64,000 bases of DNA from Parabacteroides faecis (GTDB lineage Bacteria > Bacteroidota > Bacteroidia > Bacteroidales > Tannerellaceae): positions 124,001 through 188,000 of the forward strand of contig NZ_BMPB01000012.1 in the NCBI RefSeq assembly GCF_014647375.1. The letters are read 5' to 3'. Below are positions 45,338 to 53,919 of this stretch, in pieces (position 1 is the stretch's first letter; each line of letters begins with the position of its first letter). A program made the translations under genes and the position numbers. Under the pieces are notes generated by a model. The model worked only from the letters and a program-made list of their open reading frames with translations, was not told where the DNA came from and searched no databases.

Positions 45338-47821
45338 TTACTTCTTTGCTTTTAGCGATTGAAGATACTGACGGATGTTTTCTTTCTCGGCAGCCCGGGA
45401 TGTTTCCCGCTTCTTCTCATAATACGTATAATAATCCTTCTCCTCCTGTGTCCAGTTGTTTGCTTCCCGGTAATCACCGATGAACGGTACGCACAGGTCG
45501 ATCCATAAAGCGATCGTTTCCATTTCTTCCTTGCTCAGGTTGCATCCGCCGTGCCCGTTTTCAAGCCGTTTGATCAGGTTGCTTGTGTTGGAACCGGCAA
45601 AATAAGGGGCGAGCAACGTCGGCTCGGACAGATTGCTTATCCAGTTTACTTCCGGGTGATGAGCATCTCCCTGCCAAGAGTCGTTGTCTCTCGTCATCTG
45701 GCGGGCATGCGTCAGGCTCAGATAAGAGTCTGAGAACTTGCGCTTGGTCTGCTGGTCGACTACTTTCAACTCGCCTTTCAGGCTCAGTTTGCTTTTCACC
45801 CCGTCATGGCAGGATATGCAATGAGCATCCCAGATAGGCTGCACCTCTTTGATGTAGCTGAAGCAACGGTCGCCAATTCCTTCCGGCTCGATCTTTTGGA
45901 TACCGGTATTCATCGCCATAGATACCGGATGCGAAGCTACCGGAACCGTATTTTTATGTTCATGGCATCCTACGCAACTTTGTGTTTCTCCCGGCTGCAA
46001 AGTCGACCAGCTACGCATGGTTTGTACAACGCGGTTGTTTTCATCCAATGCCTGGAAGTATAAAGGTGTGCGGCAAGGCACTTTGAAGAAGGCCGAACCG
46101 TCCGGCTGCACATCTATCGTTCCCAGTATCCGTTTTACGTCCCAGCTGGCATTGCCGACTCCTACCGGGGAAAAGGCATGTCCGCCGCCCCCCGCATCAA
46201 AGCCATAAGCGGCACCGATACTGGCTACGCGGTAGATGGGTTCGACAATCCGCAGTTTCTTGATCGTTCCCGGCTCGATGCCTTTCAAACCGTTTCCTTC
46301 GTAAATGTTCTGCATATAGTAGACACCTTCCTCTTTCGTGTAGTCCACATTGTTTACACGCTCGAAAGGACGTTCACGTTCGGCTAGCAGAACTGGCTGA
46401 TTGCAGGATATGCTGGCATCCGAAACCAATAGTTCGCGTTCTCCGTCCGGTGTCATCCAGTAGATACCAAATTCCATCGGATGGCCTACGTGGTAGCCTA
46501 GCGGCGTATAGGAAATCAGAAACTCTTCTTCATTCAAAGGGTAAGGGTGTTGGAACTGGTCGCCGAATTGTCCGTAGGTATCGACTTTTACAGCTTCCGG
46601 CCTGTGGAGCGGGGCAACCAACATGACACCTTCGTTCTCATCGCGTCCGGCTTCAGGGTCGATGATGCATAATTTACCGTGTTGAGGAGTGTGATGACCG
46701 AGGATGGTTGCCATCACCTTTCGTGTTCCGGGGATTTGGCGGGTATGTGTGACCGTGGTAGGGAAGAAGCTGTTTCCTCCGTAATACTCAGCCTGTCCGG
46801 TACCGTCCGGATTCATCTGGCAGAGCGGTTGCATAAATACCTGGCCACGGTCGTTGTATTCCCAACGGGTATAGACAACGCGGCCGTCGTCGAGCAGTGT
46901 CGGATTGGAGGTATGCACCTGGTCGAATCCGACCTGCCGCATATAACGACCTTCGCGGTCGCAAAGATAGAGGTTGCTGACTTCTACGGTCCAGCAGTCT
47001 ACCGCACTACCGTTGCGGGTCGAGTTGAACAGGATATTTTCGTCCGGCAGATAGATCGGCTCTATATCGGCAAATCCCAGGCCGGAAGTGATCTGTTTCA
47101 GTTTCCGGGAGGGCATTTCTATTTCGTACAGGTGGAAGTCGTCTTCTTTCTGTGACTTCTTCCATGCAAATAATATATGCTTTCCGTCGAAATGTACGTC
47201 CGGATCACGGAAAACGCCGGCTGTATCTTTCAGCAAGGTTTCTTCTTTTGCCCAGATACCATCCATCTTAAAAGATGCCAATTCTCCCCCGGCAAAGAAA
47301 TTACATTCCGCACGGGCATCGGACAAACCTTCCGTATAGGCAAAGAAAGACGGACGCAGCGTACGGAATTTGGTAAACACAACTTCGGGAGTGTTCTTTA
47401 TAAATGAAGCCAGCCGCTGCTCTCTTCTTTTCGTACAGGCGTCGAGATAGGAAGACAAAGCCTGTGTGATGCTTTCCGGGGTATCGGTTACTTTTGTTTC
47501 CAGCTGTAGTTTGTGCAGGCGTTCGCTGATCTGACCGGAAAAAGTCCCGTCAAACCATTTCACATTGCTTCCATCCTGTAGCCACCAGTCGTAATAGACG
47601 GGATAGTGATGATATAAATGCAGATGCGCCTCCCGGATCAGGGTGGCGGTACTGTCTTTTGAGACTACCCCTTCGGTAGCCTTTATTTTATTGAATCGGT
47701 CTTGTATTTCGGCTATAAATTCCTGCTTATCGGCGGGATGGTAATCTTTATACTCGTTGTTCTGACAGGCTGCCAGTACAACGAGTATAAGTCCCATTCC
47801 TATTTTGTGTAAGTTATTCAT
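45338..47821 (-). CDS. HzsA-related lipoprotein with c-type haem motifs
   Basis: An 827-residue lipoprotein; the true start at 47821 gives MNNLHKIG and lipobox LAAC. Upstream is a purine-rich AAGGGAGTAAC. The middle is a PD40/TolB-like propeller (LPDENILFNSTRNGSAVDCWT, GFADIEPIYLPDENI). The C-terminal part has CVGCH and CISCH haem-binding motifs and an EANNWTQEEKDYY end. The layout recalls hydrazine synthase alpha-related proteins of Bacteroidetes, a name from similarity, not function. It stands 5 bases before the next haem protein gene, so they probably work together. Confidence 0.65.
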   Translation of the reverse strand: MNNLHKIGMGLILVVLAACQNNEYKDYHPADKQEFIAEIQDRFNKIKATEGVVSKDSTATLIREAHLHLYHHYPVYYDWWLQDGSNVKWFDGTFSGQISERLHKLQLETKVTDTPESITQALSSYLDACTKRREQRLASFIKNTPEVVFTKFRTLRPSFFAYTEGLSDARAECNFFAGGELASFKMDGIWAKEETLLKDTAGVFRDPDVHFDGKHILFAWKKSQKEDDFHLYEIEMPSRKLKQITSGLGFADIEPIYLPDENILFNSTRNGSAVDCWTVEVSNLYLCDREGRYMRQVGFDQVHTSNPTLLDDGRVVYTRWEYNDRGQVFMQPLCQMNPDGTGQAEYYGGNSFFPTTVTHTRQIPGTRKVMATILGHHTPQHGKLCIIDPEAGRDENEGVMLVAPLHRPEAVKVDTYGQFGDQFQHPYPLNEEEFLISYTPLGYHVGHPMEFGIYWMTPDGERELLVSDASISCNQPVLLAERERPFERVNNVDYTKEEGVYYMQNIYEGNGLKGIEPGTIKKLRIVEPIYRVASIGAAYGFDAGGGGHAFSPVGVGNASWDVKRILGTIDVQPDGSAFFKVPCRTPLYFQALDENNRVVQTMRSWSTLQPGETQSCVGCHEHKNTVPVASHPVSMAMNTGIQKIEPEGIGDRCFSYIKEVQPIWDAHCISCHDGVKSKLSLKGELKVVDQQTKRKFSDSYLSLTHARQMTRDNDSWQGDAHHPEVNWISNLSEPTLLAPYFAGSNTSNLIKRLENGHGGCNLSKEEMETIALWIDLCVPFIGDYREANNWTQEEKDYYTYYEKKRETSRAAEKENIRQYLQSLKAKK

Positions 47822-47887
47822 GTTACTCCCTTCTTTATTAATAATCCGGTTACCGGAATAAACTGAAACGATGCTTTGTTTCAATTT

Positions 47888-47953
47888 GTTTCTTCTGGAT
47901 GAAACTGTTGTTTCTCTTAGGTGAAACTAATGTTTCATAAGGAAGAAACTTTG
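47888..47953. repeat. 22-bp tandem hairpin repeat at DeoC end
   Basis: Three units each hold GTTTC, eight variable bases and GAAAC. GTTTC falls at 47888, 47910 and 47932, GAAAC at 47901, 47923 and 47945, an exact 22-bp period. The last unit lies in the end of the DeoC coding region. Possible attenuator. Confidence 0.75.
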
Positions 47954-48630
47954 TAAGCCTCTACGATTGAGACTCCGCTAGACGTACCGATGCGGGTAGC
48001 GCCTGCCTTAATCATGGCTAATGCCGTATCCAGGTCGCGGATGCCGCCTGCTGCTTTCACTCCGATTTCCGGACCAACTACCCGGCGCATCAGGGCAACG
48101 TCTTCTACGGTGGCTCCGGCTGTGCCGAAACCGGTCGAAGTCTTCACGAAATCGACACCTGCTTCTTTGGCGATTTGGCAGACTGTCTCCTTTTCTGCAT
48201 CAGACAGGTAGCAGGTTTCCAGAATCACTTTACAGATCACGCCTGCCGGTTTGCAGATGGCTACCATATCTTCGATTTCTTTCTTTACGATGTCCAATCT
48301 TCCTTTTTGCAGAGCGCGGACGTTAATTACCGTATCGATTTCCGTTGCTCCTTTTTCGATGGCATCGCGTGTTTCAAACGCTTTGCATTCGGTGGTCGTC
48401 TGGCCTAACGGAAATCCGATGGCTGCACCGACGCGAACAGGCGAACCTTCCAGCAGTTTGACGCAGGTTTCTACTTCTGCCGGATTGATGGCTACCATTG
48501 CAAATTCATATTTCCGTGCTTCGGCACACAGTTTTTCGATGTTCTCTGCCGTGCCGAAAGGTTTCAGGAAGGTATGATCGATCATTCCTGCCAATTTTTC
48601 TGCTGTTAAGTTTGCGATTATTTCGTTCAT
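47935..48630 (-). CDS. deoC: Deoxyribose-phosphate aldolase-like enzyme
   Basis: A 231-residue class I aldolase. The Schiff-base lysine is Lys163 in DFVKTSTGFG, with Asp99 in EIDTVIN and Lys192 in GVKAAGGIRD. DeoC splits 2-deoxyribose-5-phosphate into glyceraldehyde-3-phosphate and acetaldehyde. In this cluster it lies after a dehydrogenase and kinase, which points to a related sugar-phosphate aldolase for an unusual pentose or polyol rather than nucleoside salvage. It is 12 bases after the dehydrogenase gene. Confidence 0.9.
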   Translation of the reverse strand: MNEIIANLTAEKLAGMIDHTFLKPFGTAENIEKLCAEARKYEFAMVAINPAEVETCVKLLEGSPVRVGAAIGFPLGQTTTECKAFETRDAIEKGATEIDTVINVRALQKGRLDIVKKEIEDMVAICKPAGVICKVILETCYLSDAEKETVCQIAKEAGVDFVKTSTGFGTAGATVEDVALMRRVVGPEIGVKAAGGIRDLDTALAMIKAGATRIGTSSGVSIVEAYKVSSL

Positions 48631-48642
48631 GATAAATGATGT

Positions 48643-49689
48643 TTAGAATGTTAATACTGTTTTTATTACTTCGTTACGTTTTACGGCTTCCAGAGCCTCG
48701 TTTATTTGTCCAATCTTAAAGCGATGGGAGATAAAGTCGGAGGCAGACAGACGGCCTTCACGTATCCATCCGGTCAGTGCGATCATGGCCCGTTTCTCTT
48801 CCGAGCGGGTCGGCCAGCGGTGGATGTAGAGGTTGAAGTTGTATGGAGCCTGATCTAAATCGATTGTCGGATTTTTGGTCATTACACCGTAGACGCAAAT
48901 GTCGCCGGCCATTTTGATAAGCGGTAGAGCCGAGTTAACGATGGATGGCAAACCTACTGCGTCGATGATCGTATCGTACGAACGGTTGGCAGCGGCTATA
49001 AATTCAGGGGTGGCGATTTCTGCCGGAGTATATCCGTTGTCTGCTCCCATCTGTTTGGCCAGTTCCAGCTTGGCGGGAAGCATATCGACGATATCCACCT
49101 GTCCTAAGCCGAACAACTTGCCCAGTTTGACGAAACTCAACCCGACGGGACCGGCACCGAATACCATTACTTTCTTGCCCGGAGCCAGACGGAAGTCTTT
49201 AAATGCGCCGACTATCTCACGCCAGGTACAAGCGATTACCGCTTCTTCCGGCTGTATATCGGCAGGTACGGCATTCTGAATTTCAAAGCTGTCCCAACAA
49301 CCCTGTTCCGGTGTGGCGAGGCCTTCTTCCTGTAACACTTCGAAATCGTTCACGACAACATATTCGCTGAAGCCTCCCCAGGCACTGTTCAATCCAGGAG
49401 TTGTAAAAGTAGCATTCAACCCGCCGATGGCCCTGTCACCCACACGGAAGTTGCGAACTTTAGCCCCGACTTCCACTACGATACCAACATTCTCATGTCC
49501 CAGAGCCATTGGGAACTGGTCTGCTCCGGGGAAATGCCCGGAAATCAGTTTACTGTCGGTTGCATTACACAAGGCTACCATCTCGGTTTTCACCAAAGCC
49601 TGATACGGCGTGATAGCCGGTATATCTATCTCCCGGATTTCTACTACGCCGGGAGCTGTTGCGATTACGCTTTTCATTTGTCCTTTCAT
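48643..49689 (-). CDS. Zinc-type medium-chain dehydrogenase
   Basis: A 348-residue alcohol/polyol dehydrogenase. Catalytic zinc ligands fit CNATDSKL and ALGHENVG near residues 41 and 65. The Rossmann signature is VFGAGPVGLSFVKLGKLFG. The usual four-cysteine structural zinc lobe is missing. It may oxidise a hydroxyl of the pathway sugar with NAD(P). An in-frame ATG five codons downstream gives an alternative start. It is separated by 8 bp from the kinase gene. Confidence 0.85.
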   Translation of the reverse strand: MKGQMKSVIATAPGVVEIREIDIPAITPYQALVKTEMVALCNATDSKLISGHFPGADQFPMALGHENVGIVVEVGAKVRNFRVGDRAIGGLNATFTTPGLNSAWGGFSEYVVVNDFEVLQEEGLATPEQGCWDSFEIQNAVPADIQPEEAVIACTWREIVGAFKDFRLAPGKKVMVFGAGPVGLSFVKLGKLFGLGQVDIVDMLPAKLELAKQMGADNGYTPAEIATPEFIAAANRSYDTIIDAVGLPSIVNSALPLIKMAGDICVYGVMTKNPTIDLDQAPYNFNLYIHRWPTRSEEKRAMIALTGWIREGRLSASDFISHRFKIGQINEALEAVKRNEVIKTVLTF

Positions 49690-49697
49690 ATTCTTTC

Positions 49698-51221
49698 TTA
49701 TAGGTTTAAATTCGATAAGTCGGTATAGACCTCTTTCAAATGGTCGTATGTTTTATCGAATACTCCGATTAATTCCTGATATTTCTCCACATTGGCAGGG
49801 ATAGGGGTGATCTTCTTATCGATATGGATAAAGCGGTCGGTTACGCTGAAGTCCTTGAACAGTCCGGCTCCGATACCGGCCAGGATAGCGGCACCCATCG
49901 AGGTGGCTTCTTCCAGATAGTTCGGTATTTTTATTTCTGTCTGGTAGATGTCAGCCATCATTTGCTGCCAGATCGGATTTTTGGCACAGCCGCCTATCAC
50001 GGTCATATTCTCAACCGGCACGTGGTTACGGAATATATTCACGATAAGTCCCAGGTTCAAGGTGATACCTTCCATGACGGAACGAAGCATATCTCCATGC
50101 GTATGTCCTACGGTCAGTCCGATAAAGGCTCCTTTGGCATTTACGTTCCAGCGTGGGGAACGTTCGCCCATAAGGTAGGGTAGGAACAGCAGCTTGTTGG
50201 AACCTATCGGTGATTTCCGGATTTGTTCGTCGATCAGTTCGTATACATTTCCTTTCCTTTGTCTGGCTTCTTCCTGTTCCTGTTGGCACAGTTGCTGAAC
50301 CATCCAGTTATAGGAAGCTCCTGCCGTCTGCATGGTGCCGGACGGATGAAGCATGCCCGGAACGACATGCGCCCAGTTCATCGTGCGCCGCTGTTCGTCG
50401 ACAACAGGTTTTTCTACAGTCAGGGCTACCCATGAGGAAGATCCCAGGTAGTTGTAAGATGTTCCCGGAGCTACGCAGCCAACGCCTACTCCGGCACAAC
50501 TGCCGTCGCCGCCTCCGCAAACGACCGGTGTCCCTTTCCGGAGTCCGGTAGCTTTGGCTGCTTCTTCCGTTACCTCGCCTATCACGTCGATGGAGGAACG
50601 TACTTCCGGGAACAGCGAAATATCCAGTCCGGCTGCCTCGATGATCTCTTCACTCCAGGCCCAGCGATTCAGGTCGTAGGCATTCGTACCGGATGCATCC
50701 GACGGATCGGTGGCAATCGTACCGCAAAGACGGAAATTGATATAATCCTTAGCATTGAGCATCTTGTAAGTATTCGCGAATACTTCCGGCAGATGTTTCC
50801 GTATCCACATGAGCTTTTCTATCGAATAAGAGGCGCTGATGCGATGGCCTGTTATCTCGTAGAAATGAAGCGGATCGATCTTTCCGGCCAGGAACGCTTC
50901 CTCCTCCTGCGAACGCTGATCGCAATACAACAGGTGGGGATAAAGCGGATTTCCTTTTTTATCGACGCATAAACAGCCCATCATTTGTCCGCTCAGGGCA
51001 ACCCCGGCAATATCATCCGGCGAAACGATTTGCAGTAGCGCATGGGTCGTTTCAACGATCGCTTTCCACCAATCCGCAGGATTTTGTTCCGCCCGGTTGC
51101 CGGCAGCGTAATCGGTACGGTAAGAGGCTACATAGGAGGCGACCAGCATACCTTCTTCGTTGAATAAAGTCGCCTTGTTGCCACTCGTGCCTAAGTCGTG
51201 TGCAATAACGTATTTTGACAT
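49698..51221 (-). CDS. FGGY-family carbohydrate kinase (xylulokinase-like)
   Basis: A 507-residue sugar kinase using ATP to phosphorylate a pentulose or polyol. Features are the N-terminal AHDLGTSGNKATLFNEEG, GVALSGQMMG, catalytic-region YCDQRSQEE, DPSDASGTNAYDL, and the C-terminal ATP motif TVIGGCAKNPIWQQMMADI. It is closest to xylulokinase in general layout, but a different ketose or alditol is possible. The membrane-pair genes directly upstream suggest import of the same substrate. Confidence 0.85.
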   Translation of the reverse strand: MSKYVIAHDLGTSGNKATLFNEEGMLVASYVASYRTDYAAGNRAEQNPADWWKAIVETTHALLQIVSPDDIAGVALSGQMMGCLCVDKKGNPLYPHLLYCDQRSQEEEAFLAGKIDPLHFYEITGHRISASYSIEKLMWIRKHLPEVFANTYKMLNAKDYINFRLCGTIATDPSDASGTNAYDLNRWAWSEEIIEAAGLDISLFPEVRSSIDVIGEVTEEAAKATGLRKGTPVVCGGGDGSCAGVGVGCVAPGTSYNYLGSSSWVALTVEKPVVDEQRRTMNWAHVVPGMLHPSGTMQTAGASYNWMVQQLCQQEQEEARQRKGNVYELIDEQIRKSPIGSNKLLFLPYLMGERSPRWNVNAKGAFIGLTVGHTHGDMLRSVMEGITLNLGLIVNIFRNHVPVENMTVIGGCAKNPIWQQMMADIYQTEIKIPNYLEEATSMGAAILAGIGAGLFKDFSVTDRFIHIDKKITPIPANVEKYQELIGVFDKTYDHLKEVYTDLSNLNL

Positions 51222-51238
51222 GGTCTATAGAATATTAT

Positions 51239-51718
51239 TTATAATGCAGCATTCGTATATCCGGTCAGTCCGACCAGAATACCTCCAACGATCCCTCCGG
51301 CTATGATAACCACCCAGCGCGGGAATGCTTCTTTCAATAAGCCCAGACGCTGGCCTTTCGGGGCGCAGAGCGTATCGCAAACCACAAATCCCATCGCAAT
51401 GGCCCAACCCATATCTACCCAGGGGGCACTTCCGCGTGCACCTTGATGGATCAGGCTGAATTGCATCGGCAGTCCGTTTGCATCCGGAGCCAGCCCGGTG
51501 GAGAAACCGAAGCCGGGCAATTTATGGTTGACGAGCCAGAACGTTCCTATGATTAATGCGGCGGCGATAAAGCCTCCCTTTGCTCCAAAGTCCCTGACCA
51601 GTTTAGGCCAGCAGAATATAACCGTGAATGTGACGGCGAAAGAACCGAATATGCTGGTGATGATACCGGCATTGTACATGCCGAACAGTTCATTGTAAGT
51701 CTGTAACCACTCGCTCAT
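51239..51718 (-). CDS. Small multi-pass membrane protein, paralogue of its neighbour
   Basis: A 159-residue membrane protein with four or five helices. The segment GSFAVTFTVIFCWPKLVRDF followed by GGFIAAALIIGTFWLVNHK matches the neighbouring 127-residue protein, as does the later PWVDMGWAIAMGF. The two genes overlap by 4 bp. From memory they resemble the Lin0368-type putative glycerol transporter subunits of Listeria, where they lie beside similar catabolic genes. I cannot verify this. Probably subunit of a small solute transporter or channel. Confidence 0.5.
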   Translation of the reverse strand: MSEWLQTYNELFGMYNAGIITSIFGSFAVTFTVIFCWPKLVRDFGAKGGFIAAALIIGTFWLVNHKLPGFGFSTGLAPDANGLPMQFSLIHQGARGSAPWVDMGWAIAMGFVVCDTLCAPKGQRLGLLKEAFPRWVVIIAGGIVGGILVGLTGYTNAAL

Positions 51719-52098
51719 ACTGCCTCCTCCTCTTTTGACAGGCGGTTACCGCACGAACGCATCGCCCAGATAGTCAGACCGGCCAAAGCTCCCCCGATCA
51801 GACAACAAAGCAGGGTAGGAGCCGCCAGAAAGAATTGTGTGATGTCGCCCTGGAAACGGACGATCCCCCAGGCTATACCGGCGGAACCGATACACCATCC
51901 CTGGTCCAGCCATATCTTTCCTTCCGGGTTTAATATGGCTCCGTTGTAATGGTTCATGTACCACATGATCCCGATGATAAGTGTAGCCGCCAGCCATCCT
52001 CCCATGAGGCCGTAGGTCTTCCAAAGCTCCGGCCAGATGCCGAAAGCAAAACCTCCGCATATGGCCGATCCGGCAAATGTAGATAAGTAGTGTTTCAT
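51715..52098 (-). CDS. Small multi-pass membrane protein, paralogue of its neighbour
   Basis: A 127-residue membrane protein with about four helices. Aligned with the neighbour: AFGIWPELWKTYGLMGGWLAA and TLIIGIMWYMNHYNG, then IWLDQGWCIGSAGIAWG, then GGALAGLTIW. It overlaps the 159-residue gene by 4 bp, so the two are translated together and likely form a two-subunit membrane complex. It precedes the kinase and follows the SMP-30-like gene by 18 bp. Confidence 0.5.
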   Translation of the reverse strand: MKHYLSTFAGSAICGGFAFGIWPELWKTYGLMGGWLAATLIIGIMWYMNHYNGAILNPEGKIWLDQGWCIGSAGIAWGIVRFQGDITQFFLAAPTLLCCLIGGALAGLTIWAMRSCGNRLSKEEEAV

Positions 52099-52116
52099 GA
52101 TATTATGGTTAATCTG

Positions 52117-53205
52117 TTAGTTAAGTTGCAATTTAGCTAGTGTAAAAGGCTTGTCGTGTCCGGTATTTACTTTGTCGGGGCCTGTTACGATATCGAAGCA
52201 GGAAACGATTACCTGGCCGTTCCATACGATCGGTTCTCCCGGCTGGTCGAGTCCGCCGTCGCTTCCGTCGCAATCCGGACTCTGGGCGATACGCTGAATA
52301 CGACCGTCTTTATCAATGCGGGCGACAGCATTCTCGGAGAAATCGGCTACCCAGATATTTCCGTCGTCATCGATACACATCCCGTCGGTGGTACGTAACT
52401 GTGAAGGGTCCTGTGCCCAGATCTCATTACTGGTTACATTGCTGTTGCCATCCATTGTTATCCGGTGGATAGTACCGTCACCGAAGTTGCCTACATATAA
52501 ATAACCTTCCTTATCGAACACGATGCCATCCAGTCCGTACTGTACATCTTTGTTCTTGGTAATGACGGTGGTGATCAGGTTTTTATCTTCCCGGGTATTG
52601 GTGATCTTTATATTTTTATCATTCTTATCGAAACAATATACACCGCTGACCAGCAAACCGGACGGGTCCTGGATGGAAGACAAGGAGCTTTGGGTTACAT
52701 ATAATTTCCCGTTCCTGAAGCGGATTCCGTTCGGATGCTCCATGCCGGAAGCTACTTCAATAACTTCTTTCAGCTTATACCCGTCTAATTTTAAACAGAG
52801 TATTCTCCCTTTGTTTTTGGCCTTTTCGGCTCCGCTCCATCCCTGGTTGTCGCAAATGAAAAGGTTACCCTCGTCATCGAAAGTGATTCCCATGGGTGCG
52901 GCCCACCCCGTTTCCGGTAATACGGGCACATCCATCCATTTACTGATTTTTCCCTCTTTGGTAATCTGCATCAGGCAGGCCGGTTTTGACAGATCTGCAA
53001 AATTGGGACAAGCCAGGATGAGGTCACCGTTCGGGGCAATAGCCATACCGTCGGGTGTCGGGCAATCGTCCGGCAATATCATAAACAGTTCGCTTTTTTG
53101 CATGGTGGTAACATCGGCTACCGTAGCGGCATTCTTTTGAGAAGTCCTGTGGCAAGCACCGAATAAGACCGATAATAAGATAGACATTAAAAACACATTT
53201 TTCAT
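52117..53205 (-). CDS. SMP-30/gluconolactonase-like propeller lipoprotein
   Basis: A 362-residue lipoprotein; the start at 53205 gives MKNVFLM and lipobox LFGAC. The six-blade propeller has repeated motifs such as PDGMAIAPNGDLILAC, PMGITFDDEGNLFICDN, HPNGIRFRNGKLYVTQ and GLDGIVFDKEGYLYVGN, typical of SMP-30 lactonases. It may hydrolyse a sugar lactone or bind a sugar in the periplasm. It is the first gene of the minus-strand catabolic cluster, with an ECF-like promoter just upstream. An ATG at 53241 would begin inside that element. Confidence 0.75.
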   Translation of the reverse strand: MKNVFLMSILLSVLFGACHRTSQKNAATVADVTTMQKSELFMILPDDCPTPDGMAIAPNGDLILACPNFADLSKPACLMQITKEGKISKWMDVPVLPETGWAAPMGITFDDEGNLFICDNQGWSGAEKAKNKGRILCLKLDGYKLKEVIEVASGMEHPNGIRFRNGKLYVTQSSLSSIQDPSGLLVSGVYCFDKNDKNIKITNTREDKNLITTVITKNKDVQYGLDGIVFDKEGYLYVGNFGDGTIHRITMDGNSNVTSNEIWAQDPSQLRTTDGMCIDDDGNIWVADFSENAVARIDKDGRIQRIAQSPDCDGSDGGLDQPGEPIVWNGQVIVSCFDIVTGPDKVNTGHDKPFTLAKLQLN

Positions 53206-53233
53206 GATATATAGATTTGTTGATATATTAGTC

Positions 53234-53263
53234 AGACTCAAAAAGGAGGGTTATCCCTTAAAG
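53234..53263 (-). promoter_or_regulatory. Putative ECF-dependent promoter, diverged copy 3
   Basis: Read on the minus strand it keeps the right-hand block CCTTTTTGAGTCT and most of the G-rich block; 22 of 30 bases match copy 1. It lies 29 bases before the SMP-30-like start. Confidence 0.5.
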
Positions 53264-53369
53264 CTATCTGTTGTTTTTTTCATTTTTTCGTTGGCAAAGG
53301 AATATAATCCTGTAGTAATAAGGTTTCAGTAATCGGTCAAATGTATTCAAAAATCAATCGCAAACTTGC

Positions 53370-53879
53370 TTATATCAACTTTTTCAATGTGTATCTGAGC
53401 ATATTTCTGACAACCAGGTAATGAAAAGGGCATATAGTATAGAAGTAAACATATCCCAGCCAGTAATGGAAATGTACAACGGTAATACTTCTGATCTTTT
53501 TACGATTTCCTTCGAGGTTTTCTATATGGATGGATAAATAAGCGCAGAGATGTTTATCGTCGAGACAAACAATTGTTTCTTGTGGGGATTTGTCCGTGAC
53601 ACTGGCAAAACTACAATTGCCTCCTGACCGGATACATTCTTTAAACTCCTGAATCTTTCCTTCTCCGGCTTGTAAGCCGAATGGCTTTACCAGTAGATTC
53701 CGTAGTTTGAACAGCTGATTCACCCAGCCAGGCATAGTTGTCCAGAATGATACCTGAATATCGTCCGGCGTGATCTTTTTATCCGAGTCTGTTTCACATT
53801 CGAATGAGTCCGAATAATTAGCCGGAAGATATTGGTTTATCAGGCTATCAGGAGGAATAGTAGAATTTCTTACTTTCAT
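53370..53879 (-). CDS. DUF2867-like protein
   Basis: A 169-residue protein resembling DUF2867: the pattern 'FWTTMPGWVNQLFKLRNLLVKPFGLQ' and a later YLSIHIENLEGNRKKIRSITVVHFHYWLG are usual for the family. The role is unknown. It is read toward the SMP-30-like gene but is probably a separate unit, with about 130 AT-rich bases between. Confidence 0.6.
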   Translation of the reverse strand: MKVRNSTIPPDSLINQYLPANYSDSFECETDSDKKITPDDIQVSFWTTMPGWVNQLFKLRNLLVKPFGLQAGEGKIQEFKECIRSGGNCSFASVTDKSPQETIVCLDDKHLCAYLSIHIENLEGNRKKIRSITVVHFHYWLGYVYFYTICPFHYLVVRNMLRYTLKKLI

Positions 53880-53919
53880 AATGTTTCTGTATTTCAGTTA
53901 GAACAGAGACAAATATAAC

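Noticed and set aside
46679-47155. 158-residue plus-strand open frame
   Set aside because: It is antisense to the HzsA-related gene, with no recognised domain; GC-rich composition creates long shadow frames.
52523-53140. 205-residue plus-strand open frame
   Set aside because: It lies inside the SMP-30-like gene on the opposite strand, has no domain and no regulatory site; the minus-strand protein shows clear propeller repeats.
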